Below are positions 33,624 to 41,711 of a stretch of DNA of 64,000 bases, in pieces (within the stretch, counting starts at the first letter, position 1; each line of letters starts with the position of its first letter). Location: NCBI RefSeq assembly GCF_000013705.1, contig NC_007947.1, forward strand, positions 2,294,001 to 2,358,000. Reading direction: 5' to 3'. This DNA is from Methylobacillus flagellatus KT (GTDB taxonomy: Bacteria; Pseudomonadota; Gammaproteobacteria; Burkholderiales; Methylophilaceae). The notes under the pieces are model-generated. The model ran no database searches, was not told the DNA's origin, and worked only from the letters and a program-made list of their open reading frames with translations. Both the position numbers and the translations under genes were made by a program.

Positions 33624-35219
33624 CTAGCCGTTTATGATTTTTTGCCAACGATATCTAAATTGGCGAAGCGTGAGACCCAATGATTGGGCAGCACGAGACT
33701 GGTTATTGCCAAAACGCTGCATTGCCTGCACTAGGCTCTCCGCATCATGAGATTCCGCTTTCAAATATTCGCGTATCAATGGCTGCTCTTTCATTACAGG
33801 CTGAAGGACAGATTTTTTGCGAGACTTACTTGCCTTGCCAAGCAGGCGGATGACATCCCTCACGCCGACCGATTGTTGCTCGGCCAATAGCACAATCCGC
33901 TCAATGGCATTGCTCAATTCCCGGATATTCCCGGGCCAGTCCATGCTTTCCAGATGATCCAGCGCATCAGGCGAAAAATAGACATTGCGCTCATTCGCCT
34001 GATTTGCACGATTCAGGAAATGCAACGCCAATGCGCGAATGTCCTCCCGCCGCTCTTCCAGTGAAGGGAGCTGAATCGGCACCACATTCAAGCGGTAAAA
34101 CAAATCCTCCCGGAAATTGCCCAACTCCACCTCATGCTGCAGATCCCTATTGGTGGCCGCCACAACACGCACATTCAGACTGATTTCCTTTTTTCCGCCA
34201 AGACGCACAATAGTGCCTTCTTGCAGGGTTCTGAGAAGCTTGGTCTGCATAAGCAATGGCATTTCCCCGATTTCATCCAGAAATATAGTGCCGTGGTTAG
34301 CCTGCTCGAACCAGCCAACCCGGGTGGTATTGGCGCCAGTGAAAGCACCTCGCTCATGACCAAACAACTCGGATTCGAATAGCGACTCTGGAATAGCAGC
34401 GCAATTCACCTTTACGAATGGCGAGTCCCTCCTCGGGCTCGCCATGTGCAATGCCCTGGCAAACAGCTCCTTGCCGCTGCCCGACTCACCCAGCAAAAGC
34501 ACGATAGCTGTTGAAGTGGATACCCTTTCCAGATCCGCAATCGCTTTCAACAAAGCGGGAGACTGGCCAACAATGCCATACCGCGCAGTTGATGACTCCA
34601 GCGCATTTGTGAGGATCTCGTTTCGCGCTTCCAGTGAACGGGTTTTTTCCTCCACCAGCCCCTGAAGCTGCAGAAGCTGGCCGGTCAGGGTGGCCAACAT
34701 TTTGAGGACGGACACATCGTCACTGATCAACCGGTTGCGGCGGCGAATACGGTGGACGGCCAAAACGCCTTCGACTCTTTTGTTGACCTCAATGGGGACA
34801 GCAATAAACGCGACAGTTTCTTGAGGCAGGTCGGCCCGGCTAACAGCTCGCCCAAGAAAGCGGGGATCAGCATCGATATTCTGCACAATGATCGCCTGGC
34901 CGGTAGCAAGGACAGCGCCCGTAATGCCTTCCCCGACCTTATAGACCCCCCGGCCTATTTCACTACGCGTAAGACCATATGCATAGGCTATCCTGGCCAC
35001 ATTACCGTCCTCATCAGGATGAAGTTGCTTTAATACGACGCGACCGCGATTCAGACCCAGCAGCTCCGACGCCAGATGCAGCATTTCCCTGAAAACGATA
35101 TCAGACGATAAGCTCTGGCCAACCAAGCGCATCACTTCGCCTAGCAACAATCGTTCTTGTTCATTCCAGGATGGCTCGGTGGAGATAATTTCAGATTTTT
35201 GATTGGCGTCTTGGTCCAT
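33624..35219 (-). CDS. NifA-like GAF/AAA+/Fis sigma-54 activator
   Basis: 531 residues. An N-terminal GAF domain (about 35-180; [25 protein letters not shown]) precedes a sigma-54 AAA+ domain (about 215-445) with Walker [14 protein letters not shown], the sigma-54-contacting GAFTGA in [12 protein letters not shown], and Walker [14 protein letters not shown]-terminal Fis helix-turn-helix ([21 protein letters not shown]) binds DNA. The GAF part resembles NifA, but no nif gene is near. It lies directly upstream of, and in the same orientation as, the sigma-54 promoter operon it probably controls. The signal sensed by the GAF domain is unknown. Confidence 0.94.
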   Translation of the reverse strand: MDQDANQKSEIISTEPSWNEQERLLLGEVMRLVGQSLSSDIVFREMLHLASELLGLNRGRVVLKQLHPDEDGNVARIAYAYGLTRSEIGRGVYKVGEGITGAVLATGQAIIVQNIDADPRFLGRAVSRADLPQETVAFIAVPIEVNKRVEGVLAVHRIRRRNRLISDDVSVLKMLATLTGQLLQLQGLVEEKTRSLEARNEILTNALESSTARYGIVGQSPALLKAIADLERVSTSTAIVLLLGESGSGKELFARALHMASPRRDSPFVKVNCAAIPESLFESELFGHERGAFTGANTTRVGWFEQANHGTIFLDEIGEMPLLMQTKLLRTLQEGTIVRLGGKKEISLNVRVVAATNRDLQHEVELGNFREDLFYRLNVVPIQLPSLEERREDIRALALHFLNRANQANERNVYFSPDALDHLESMDWPGNIRELSNAIERIVLLAEQQSVGVRDVIRLLGKASKSRKKSVLQPVMKEQPLIREYLKAESHDAESLVQAMQRFGNNQSRAAQSLGLTLRQFRYRWQKIING

Positions 35220-35328
35220 GTGGGCTCCAACTCAATATAAGCAGTGGCAGCTTACCAGACCGCATATTTTAAGTGAGTAATAGTGTTGCACTATGGATCG
35301 CCCCTAGCAATCTGGACAGGGGACAATC

Positions 35329-35700
35329 TGAATTGCCCCGGTTTTCGAGGAGGCAGTCTGGTTAAAGTACAGCACTCATCGGCACAGATTCAGAGAGATT
35401 GCGGTAATAGCATTCTTCAGCCTGCGCAGGAGGAATATACCCGATGGCGCCGAGCAGGAGCTGATGGTCTCGGCTAGGGCATTGTCGTAACTGTCGCCCC
35501 GACTGCCGACAGACGGCTCAATACCAGCCTCTGTCAGGCGCCCTGTATCGCGGATGGTCACGGATTGCGATCCTCCGTCGGAATGATGAATCAGGACGTC
35601 GGTCATATAGGGCATGCTCCATGGCATCCAGCACGAACTCCGTACTCATGGTACCACTCACCCGCCAACCGACGATGCGGCGGGCGAATACCCGGAAGCG
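35329..35700 (-). pseudogene. Decayed IS3-family transposase (OrfB) remnant
   Basis: Conceptual reading of the minus strand gives pieces of an IS3-type DDE transposase in different frames: VFARRIVGWRVSGTMSTEFV, then after a frameshift LIHHSDGGSQSVTIRDTGRL and EPSVGSRGDSYDNALAETI, then, after an internal deletion, IGYIPPAQAEECYYRNL and a TAA at 35362-35364. An IS-end-like stretch (35331-35356, TGAATTGCCCCGGTTTT onward) follows the stop. The 5' half, OrfA and the other end are missing. It marks a past insertion next to the sigma-54 operon. Confidence 0.85.
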
Positions 35701-35827
35701 CTCTCTCTGCAGGCATATCCGATGAAAGCCTCCCCCCTACTAAGCATTATCCCGACAGCATTCCTACCTCCCGGGACAACTTCAGCGGAAACATTTTCTT
35801 GCAAACTGCAGAGCTTGGTATATGATA

Positions 35828-35855
35828 AAAATATATACAGATCTGTATATATTTT
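35828..35855. promoter_or_regulatory. 28-bp perfect palindrome ahead of a membrane-protein gene
   Basis: Two 14-base arms meet at 35841/35842; the core reads TATACAGATCTGTATA. It ends 21 bp before the ATG at 35877, over the likely promoter or leader, so an operator for a dimeric repressor is plausible. The two halves are AT-rich, so hairpin formation in RNA is the alternative. Confidence 0.55.
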
Positions 35856-35876
35856 AAACCCGAAAGGAGAACCCAA

Positions 35877-36272
35877 ATGGTCGCTTTATTGATAGGCGCC
35901 GTCGCCTGCATCACAGCATTGATTCTTTCCGCCTGGCTCATGACATTTGCCAAATGGTTTCCGATCAAGGGCGTTGATGAGTTCCTGATTGATTACAAGA
36001 CCATGATACGCGCGCACATCGACTACGCCTTGATGGCGCTCTTCGGGCTTGGTTTTTACGGCCTAGGAATCCCACTCCCCGCAGCCGCATGCATCTGCCT
36101 GGCCGTTGGTGGGTTCACCAACCCCACGATATTCACCATCGCAGCTTTTGACACGGACTTCTGGTCGAAGAAAAGGTGGAAAGTATTCACCGCCTTGAGC
36201 TTCATCGTATCGACCATCGGCTTCATGTGGATTGCTTTCACTATTCTGGTGTATGCGATCAACACCCTATGA
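35877..36272 (+). CDS. Unknown four-helix membrane protein
   Basis: 131 residues that I do not recognise. Hydrophobic segments at about 1-25, 48-72, 72-95 and 104-130 suggest four membrane helices, with a short charged loop KWFPIKGVDEFLIDYKTMIR after the first. AAAGGAG stands 8 bp before the ATG, a strong ribosome site. It lies alone behind a 28-bp palindrome and next to the IS remnant; nothing in its context names a function. Confidence 0.8.
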   Translation: MVALLIGAVACITALILSAWLMTFAKWFPIKGVDEFLIDYKTMIRAHIDYALMALFGLGFYGLGIPLPAAACICLAVGGFTNPTIFTIAAFDTDFWSKKRWKVFTALSFIVSTIGFMWIAFTILVYAINTL

Positions 36273-36595
36273 AGAAATACAAACTTGTATATAAAGTGCA
36301 AATCAAATGCTAAATCTTTATTGGCGTGACAAAAGACCACCCATCAGGATGAGGCATTATTTCGGGCTGTATATTTCATTGAGCATCATTGATCGGGAAA
36401 ATTGCTTGCAGTGGCGGAAATCAGCCCAATGGGCAGCCCAGAGCAAATATGCACGATAAATTTACCGCCTCACCTGCGCCAGCATGTCATGCGGGAGTGG
36501 GGCATTCTCTGGACAGGTGGTGGAAAGTCGCACGTCAATATCATCGCAAGACGTTCATCATGTGGACGGACGGGAAAAGTTTCCCACTTCCGCAA
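36273..36595. other. Intergenic region without recognised features
   Basis: About 320 bp. An open frame on the plus strand from 36389 has no ribosome site, no family resemblance and runs through the terminator below and into the opposite gene, so I do not call it. Confidence 0.5.
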
Positions 36596-36633
36596 ACAAA
36601 ATGGCCTACACCGATCACCGGCATAGGCCATTT
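36596..36633 (-). terminator. Intrinsic terminator of the small exported protein gene
   Basis: AATGGCCTA (36600-36608) pairs with TAGGCCATT (36624-36632) over a 15-base loop. On the minus strand the stem is followed by TTTGTTTG, about 50 bp beyond the stop codon. Confidence 0.7.
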
Positions 36634-36680
36634 CCAACCTGTACGATCAAAGACAGGGATATCGGAATTCGCCAATCGTA

Positions 36681-36980
36681 TTAATGCTTTTTCGGCTGGT
36701 TGACATCGGTGCCGCCTTGCTCCGGCTCCTTCTTGAATCGCTGACTCTTTTCCTTGGCATTGATCGGAACCGCGCCATCCTTCAGGCTTTCGCTGCGACT
36801 CCCTTCCGTTGTACCTTGATCCTGATGCTCGAGATAATTCCCGCTAGCATTGCCCTCAGGCACTGCATGCTTCTGATCATGGGCAGCGGGTCCCTCAACG
36901 GTGGTGTTTCCTGCATAGGCATGAGGCATCAGTATCACCATCAAGGCTGACATAAGCATACTGTAAACATTCTTCATCAT
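36681..36980 (-). CDS. Small exported, highly charged protein of unknown function
   Basis: 99 residues. A signal peptide (MMKNVYSMLMSALMVILMPH, cleavage near AYAG, residue 23) precedes a polar, probably disordered mature part rich in Glu, Lys, Gln and Gly (HDQKHAVPEGNASGN; KSQRFKKEPEQGG). No cysteine or known motif. GGAGAAC lies before the ATG, and a terminator follows. Likely periplasmic; function unknown. Confidence 0.7.
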   Translation of the reverse strand: MMKNVYSMLMSALMVILMPHAYAGNTTVEGPAAHDQKHAVPEGNASGNYLEHQDQGTTEGSRSESLKDGAVPINAKEKSQRFKKEPEQGGTDVNQPKKH

Positions 36981-37468
36981 GTTCTCCTTCCAGTTTGTTA
37001 TGGATACGAAGCTTCATACTAAGGGATTTGTTCAGGACTTCATGTAGGCTCAAGCTTGAACTCCATGTCAGTCCTGACTGTGATCACTGTAGGAAATCGC
37101 TTCGAACCATCCAGCCCATGACCATGTATCTCATACCACCCACGGACCCAGCTCCATGAAAGAAATGATTGATATTACAAGTCGCTGGATTTCATGCTTT
37201 TACACTCAAAAAATCTTTCGTCATTTCTCTATGATATTTACTGGCATCCTGATTACGCTCGTTGGAGTGCATTGCACGCTTGGCCCATTGCATTTTTCGT
37301 TGCCACACCGCTGGCGTATCATCATTGATAAAAACCCTCAAACAAGCATGGCAGGACATCAGCATCAACGTGCCATTACATGCTACCCCAAAGTAGAAAG
37401 TGGCTTATCTCAGTCTGCGAGCAACACAATCAGGCTTGAGGCATTACAATTCACCCCATCGCGCCCTC
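36981..37468. other. Intergenic region ahead of comF
   Basis: About 490 bp. It must hold the promoter of the minus-strand small protein gene and that of comF. A plus-strand open frame from 37156 (114 codons) has one hydrophobic stretch but no ribosome site and overlaps comF in another frame; I leave it uncalled. Confidence 0.5.
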
Positions 37469-38167
37469 ATGCACATTCTCGATATGGCCGGATTGATTGA
37501 AAGACTTTTCCCCCAATCTTGCCTGCTTTGTTCAAGCTGGCGGGCAGGCTCACTGGGCCTTTGCCATGACTGCCTCCATGATATGCCGTGGCATACAGAC
37601 CACGCCTGCCCACAATGCGCGCTACCCAGCGGCAACAGCATGCTGTGCGGCCAATGCCTGCAGGCCCCGCCCGCTTTCGATGCCACCCGCAGCCTGTTTC
37701 AATACCGATTCCCGCTATCTGCAACACTGCAGCAATACAAATACGGGCAATTGCTACCCCTGGCCCGCACGATGGGATTGCTGCTTGCAGAGCATGTAGG
37801 CAGGCATTCAGCAGCGGACTGCATCATTCCGATGCCATTGCATCGCAAGCGGTTGCAGGAGCGCAGCTTCAACCAGTCTGCGGAGATCGCCAAGATAGTC
37901 AGCAAGCAGTTGCATATTCCCCTGCAACTGCAGGCATGCACGCGCATCAAGCCGACGCCACCACAGGCGAGCCTGCCTTACAAACAGCGCATCAAGAACA
38001 TGCAGGGAGCCTTTGCATGCCAAGCAGAACTGACCGATATGCGCGTGATATTGCTGGATGACGTCATGACCACAGGCGCCAGCCTCAATGCACTGGCAAA
38101 AACAGTGAAGGCTGCCGGCGCCAGCCGTGTAGAATGCTGGGTGATCGCCCGCACCATTGCAGAATGA
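37469..38167 (+). CDS. comF: ComF-family phosphoribosyltransferase-like protein
   Basis: About 230 residues. An N-terminal four-Cys zinc finger (SCLLCSSW, CHDCLHD, CPQCALP, CGQCLQ) is followed by a phosphoribosyltransferase fold with the PRPP loop VILLDDVMTTGAS near residue 200. ComF proteins act in DNA uptake and recombination with ComM/PriA in some bacteria; GntX is the E. coli form. In-frame ATGs at 37469 and 37484 are both possible starts; neither has a clear ribosome site. trmL starts 3 bp after the stop. Confidence 0.9.
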   Translation: MHILDMAGLIERLFPQSCLLCSSWRAGSLGLCHDCLHDMPWHTDHACPQCALPSGNSMLCGQCLQAPPAFDATRSLFQYRFPLSATLQQYKYGQLLPLARTMGLLLAEHVGRHSAADCIIPMPLHRKRLQERSFNQSAEIAKIVSKQLHIPLQLQACTRIKPTPPQASLPYKQRIKNMQGAFACQAELTDMRVILLDDVMTTGASLNALAKTVKAAGASRVECWVIARTIAE

Positions 38168-38170
38168 ACC

Positions 38171-38635
38171 ATGTTTGAAATCGTGTTATACCAGCCCGAA
38201 ATTCCGCCCAATACCGGCAATATCATCCGCTTGTGCGCTAACAGCAATACCCGCCTGCATCTGGTCAAGCCGTTGGGGTTCGAACTGGAAGATAAACAGC
38301 TCAAGCGCGCGGGGCTGGATTACCATGAATATGCCAGCCTGGTCGTGCACGAAGACTGGGAAGCCTGCAAACAGGCGCTGGCGGGCCGAAGGACATTTGC
38401 GCTCACGACCAAGGGCAGTACCCGCCACAGCGATATTCGCTTCCTGCCAGGAAACGTGTTTGTATTTGGCCCGGAAACACGCGGCCTGCCGGAAGAAATC
38501 CGCGCCGAATTCAGCCCGGAATACAGGATCAGGCTACCGATGATGCCGCAGAGCCGCAGTCTCAACCTGTCAAACTCGGCCGCCATCCTGCTGTACGAAG
38601 CATGGCGTCAACATGACTTCGCCGGCGCGGTCTAG
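38171..38635 (+). CDS. trmL: tRNA (cytidine/uridine-34-2'-O)-methyltransferase TrmL
   Basis: A 154-residue SPOUT (trefoil-knot) methyltransferase that 2'-O-methylates the wobble base of leucine tRNAs. It begins MFEIVLYQPEIPPNTGNIIR, and carries FGPETRGLP and the knot motif QSRSLNLSNSAAILLYEAWR. Length fits the family (about 155). Coupled to comF. Confidence 0.96.
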   Translation: MFEIVLYQPEIPPNTGNIIRLCANSNTRLHLVKPLGFELEDKQLKRAGLDYHEYASLVVHEDWEACKQALAGRRTFALTTKGSTRHSDIRFLPGNVFVFGPETRGLPEEIRAEFSPEYRIRLPMMPQSRSLNLSNSAAILLYEAWRQHDFAGAV

Positions 38636-38714
38636 TGCGCGGCCTCTGACACAAGGTCAAAAGGCATACAGCGCGGGATCAAATCCACACGCCCGACTCA
38701 CACCCATACCACAA

Positions 38715-38738
38715 AAAAGCACCATGGCTGGTGCTTTT
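38715..38738. terminator. Bidirectional terminator trmL / gpsA
   Basis: AAAAGCACCA and TGGTGCTTTT form a 10-bp stem over TGGC, with A/T tracts on both sides, between two convergent genes. Confidence 0.88.
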
Positions 38739-38762
38739 AAAATTCCCGCATTCGCGCCGATG

Positions 38763-39752
38763 CTACAGCGCTTCGGACTTCTGCTCCCGGCTGAGCAGGT
38801 TTTCCATCGCCTGCCGCGGCGAACGGCCATGCGACAGCACCTGATCCACCTCCTGCGTAATCGGCATCTCGACCCCCAACTGGCCTGCGCGCTTGACCAC
38901 TTCCCGCGCAGTATGCACCCCTTCCGCCACATGGCCCAAGGTTTTGAGGATTTCCTGCAGGGTTTGGCCATTGGCAAGGCGCAGGCCTACTTCCCGGTTA
39001 CGCGAGTATTGTCCGGTGCAAGTCAAGATCAAGTCACCGGCGCCGGTCAAGCCCATGAAGGTTTCCTTGGCACCGCCCAAGGCCACGCCGAAGCGCGTCA
39101 TTTCGGCTATGCCGCGTGTAATCAGCGCCGCGCGGGCGTTATTGCCGCATTGCATGCCGTCGCTGATACCCGCGGCAATGGCCAATACGTTCTTGAGGGC
39201 GCCGCCAACCGACACCCCAATGACATCCGTGCTGGTATAGACGCGGAAATTACCGCCATGCAGCATCGCACCAGCCCTGGCGGCAAACTCCGCATCATTG
39301 GCAGCCAAGGTTACCGCCGTGGGTAACCCGCGCACCAGCTCAGCCGCAAAACTCGGCCCGGACAACACGCCCCAGTGGCGGCTGTCACCCAGTTCGTCCT
39401 GGGCAACTTCGTGCGGCAACTTGGCCGTCGCCGCTTCCAACCCTTTGGAGGCCCAGACCACTGGCGCATCACAGCCAAGCCGCTTGATTTCCTTCAATGC
39501 ATTTCGGAAACCGTTGGTCGGCACGACAGAGACAATCAGGTCTGCGCCATCCAGCGCGCGCCCCAGATCGCCTTCCACCGCAAGCTGATCACCGAAGGCA
39601 AAGTCGCCCAGGTATTGCAGGTTGGCACGCGTCACCTGCATATCCACGATATGCGCCTGGTTGCGCGTCCAGAGAGAAACCTGGTGCCGACGGCTGATTT
39701 GCAGGGCCAGGGCTGTGCCCCAGGCCCCGGCGCCTAAGATAGAGATTTTCAT
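38763..39752 (-). CDS. gpsA: Glycerol-3-phosphate dehydrogenase [NAD(P)+]
   Basis: A 329-residue enzyme making sn-glycerol-3-phosphate for phospholipids from DHAP. The N-terminal ISILGAGAWGTALA binds the nucleotide; GGALKNVLAIAAGISDG contains the catalytic lysine and GNNARAALITRG is a family block. It is last in a minus-strand run secB-SH3-gpsA, a proteobacterial neighbourhood. Confidence 0.96.
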   Translation of the reverse strand: MKISILGAGAWGTALALQISRRHQVSLWTRNQAHIVDMQVTRANLQYLGDFAFGDQLAVEGDLGRALDGADLIVSVVPTNGFRNALKEIKRLGCDAPVVWASKGLEAATAKLPHEVAQDELGDSRHWGVLSGPSFAAELVRGLPTAVTLAANDAEFAARAGAMLHGGNFRVYTSTDVIGVSVGGALKNVLAIAAGISDGMQCGNNARAALITRGIAEMTRFGVALGGAKETFMGLTGAGDLILTCTGQYSRNREVGLRLANGQTLQEILKTLGHVAEGVHTAREVVKRAGQLGVEMPITQEVDQVLSHGRSPRQAMENLLSREQKSEAL

Positions 39753-39776
39753 AATGGATAATCTAAGCTGGACGCA

Positions 39777-40226
39777 TCAAAAGCCCCACAGGGAAGAGGC
39801 TAATATATAGCCCGTGATGCCGTCCCGGTGCTTGACCTTGATCCAGCCATTGACCGGCGGCTCCAGCATGTCGAGCACAACATCCGTATCGGCTTTTCCC
39901 AGCAGGGCCGAGGCTGCATCCGCAGCCTGGCGTATGTCAGCCTGGCCGCCCTTCACCAGCACCGTGCGCTTATTTGCAAGCTGCTTGGCTTCAATCCAGT
40001 TGAGGCTGCCTTGCGCATCCCGCACTTTCAGCCAGTCTCCCAGATCGACGATGATCTCGACCGGGTAGCCCTGCCCAAGAATAAATGTCTTCTTGCCCTG
40101 AGCGGAGGGCGCGTCATACACCACCGCCTTGGGCACGGCAACGGAGCGGAACTCAACCGCTGATGCCATGACCGGCATCAGCAGCATGGTCACAGCCAAC
40201 AACAGCTTAGTGTGTGGTCGCACCAT
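39777..40226 (-). CDS. Exported SH3-domain protein
   Basis: 149 residues from ATG 40226 (MVRPHTKLLLAVTML), which gives a clean signal peptide ending near VMASAVEF. The mature part holds two bacterial SH3-type repeats, AVVYDAPSAQGKKTFILGQG with WLKVRDAQGSLNWIEA, and a second ending DGITGYILASSLWGF. A longer frame to 40271 would add a basic stretch inside secB and spoil the signal. It overlaps the secB 3' end by 20 bp. Probably periplasmic and possibly wall-related. Confidence 0.85.
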   Translation of the reverse strand: MVRPHTKLLLAVTMLLMPVMASAVEFRSVAVPKAVVYDAPSAQGKKTFILGQGYPVEIIVDLGDWLKVRDAQGSLNWIEAKQLANKRTVLVKGGQADIRQAADAASALLGKADTDVVLDMLEPPVNGWIKVKHRDGITGYILASSLWGF

Positions 40227-40680
40227 TCGCCTTGGCCTGTTCCTGCTTCTGTTGTGCATAAAGCGCTTCAAAATTGACAGGGTTGAGCAGTACGGGTGGG
40301 AACCCTGCGCGCGTCACGACATCGGAAATGGTCTCGCGGGCGTAAGGGAAAATGATGTTCGGGCAAGTCACGCCGAGAATGATGTCGATATTTTCCTGAG
40401 GCACGTTGCGGATCTGGAAGATACCGGCCTGAGCCACCTCTACCAGGAACACCGTCTTGTCTGCGATCTTGGAAGTCACGGTCACGGTGACCACGACTTC
40501 GTATATACCTTCTTCCAACTGGGCAGTGGCATTGCTCAGCTCGATGGAAACCTGGGGAGCCTCACGTTGAATGAAAATCTGCGGAGCATGCGGGATTTCC
40601 AGCGAGAGGTCCTTGACGTAAACTTTCTCGATACCGAATGCCGGTTGTTGCTCTTGTGCTGCTGCCTGTTCTTCTGCCAT
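40207..40680 (-). CDS. secB: Protein-export chaperone SecB
   Basis: A 157-residue tetrameric chaperone that holds precursors unfolded and delivers them to SecA. The family core is visible: IEKVYVKDLSLEIPHAP, FLVEVAQAGIF and LGVTCPNIIFPYARETI. ATG 40680 is chosen over 40710 because GGGAAGAG stands just ahead of it. It neighbours grxC and a rhodanese gene, as in many beta- and gammaproteobacteria. Confidence 0.96.
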   Translation of the reverse strand: MAEEQAAAQEQQPAFGIEKVYVKDLSLEIPHAPQIFIQREAPQVSIELSNATAQLEEGIYEVVVTVTVTSKIADKTVFLVEVAQAGIFQIRNVPQENIDIILGVTCPNIIFPYARETISDVVTRAGFPPVLLNPVNFEALYAQQKQEQAKANGATTH

Positions 40681-40814
40681 GTCTCTTCCCTTGACTTCGG
40701 GTTGCGCCAAGCGCTTCCCCTACTATTGATAAATTGAAAACCAAAAAGTGTCTAAAACGCAAGCCTGCCATTCTATCCGCTTAAGCCCAGGTTTTGTACT
40801 ACAAAACCGTGACA

Positions 40815-41072
40815 CTATTTCGCCAGCATTGCATCCAACTTGCCGGCCATATCGAGCGCACGCAGGTCATCAAACCCGCCCACATGCACATCATCGATAT
40901 AGATTTGTGGAACAGTGCGCCTGCCGGTCTGCTCCATCATTTTCACCCTGAGCTCAGGCTCAAGGTCGACGCGTACCTTATTAATCTGCTGCACGCCCTT
41001 GCTCAGCAGCAAGCGCTCGGCGCTCATACAGTAAGGGCAAGTACCGGTGGTATACATGAGGACATTCGCCAT
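40815..41072 (-). CDS. grxC: Glutaredoxin 3
   Basis: An 85-residue glutathione-dependent thiol oxidoreductase with active site TGTCPYCMSAERLL (CPYC) near residues 12-15, RRTVPQIYID with the cis-proline, and VGGFDDLRAL for glutathione binding. It starts 3 bp after the rhodanese gene. Confidence 0.95.
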   Translation of the reverse strand: MANVLMYTTGTCPYCMSAERLLLSKGVQQINKVRVDLEPELRVKMMEQTGRRTVPQIYIDDVHVGGFDDLRALDMAGKLDAMLAK

Positions 41073-41075
41073 GGC

Positions 41076-41489
41076 CTACCCCTTCACCAGCGGCAGCTTG
41101 GCATCCTGCCAGGCTCTGATACCGCCCTGCAATTGCTGAACTTGCTTGAATTCGTTTTTTGCCAGGATGGCCGCTGCCTTGCTGGCGCGCGCGCCGCTTT
41201 CGCAGTACACCAGTACCGGCCTCTCCTTGAATTTGTTCAGCTCCTTGATGCGCTCAGGTAACTGTGACAGCGGGATATGCTTGGCTTCGGCAATATGGCC
41301 AGCCGCAAACTCGGCGTCGTCGCGCACATCCAGCACCACGGCATGGGACCGGTTGATCAAGATCACCGCATCACTGGCGCTGATCGCCGCGCCAGCACCA
41401 CGCTTGATCGTCGGCCACACCAACATGATGCCGGAACCTATTGCCAAGCCTATCCACAATGCATTATTTGCAAAAAACTCCACAGTCAC
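41076..41489 (-). CDS. Membrane-anchored rhodanese-domain protein
   Basis: 137 residues: an N-terminal membrane helix (about 8-27) then one rhodanese domain with the active-site loop VYCESGARASKAA (Cys in CESGAR), preceded by VLDVRDDAEFAAGHI. Such proteins move sulfane sulfur to acceptors such as cyanide or protein thiols. Cotranscribed with grxC and secB; the general context is protein export and thiol balance rather than the thio-/cyanate island at 24-35 kb. Confidence 0.9.
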   Translation of the reverse strand: MTVEFFANNALWIGLAIGSGIMLVWPTIKRGAGAAISASDAVILINRSHAVVLDVRDDAEFAAGHIAEAKHIPLSQLPERIKELNKFKERPVLVYCESGARASKAAAILAKNEFKQVQQLQGGIRAWQDAKLPLVKG

Positions 41490-41711
41490 CTCACGGTATG
41501 TCCGAAACCATTATTGTACTCAAATTACCAGCACTCACTAAAAGCCGATTTCAAATAGATGATGCCAAACGGGAGGAATTCAAGCCCATCGGGCGAAGAA
41601 AGTGAACAAAAACCATTTTCCATGTGCTCCATCGGCGATTAAGCATGCGTGATTGGCAAAAACTCTCTAAAATACAGGGCTATTTCTTGAGTTCACCGGA
41701 TCCTGATCGCA

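Noticed and set aside
36389-36703. 104-codon plus-strand frame
   Set aside because: Runs through the terminator at 36596-36633 and into the opposite-strand gene; no ribosome site.
37156-37500. 114-codon plus-strand frame upstream of comF
   Set aside because: One hydrophobic stretch only, no ribosome site, and the 3' end overlaps comF in another frame.
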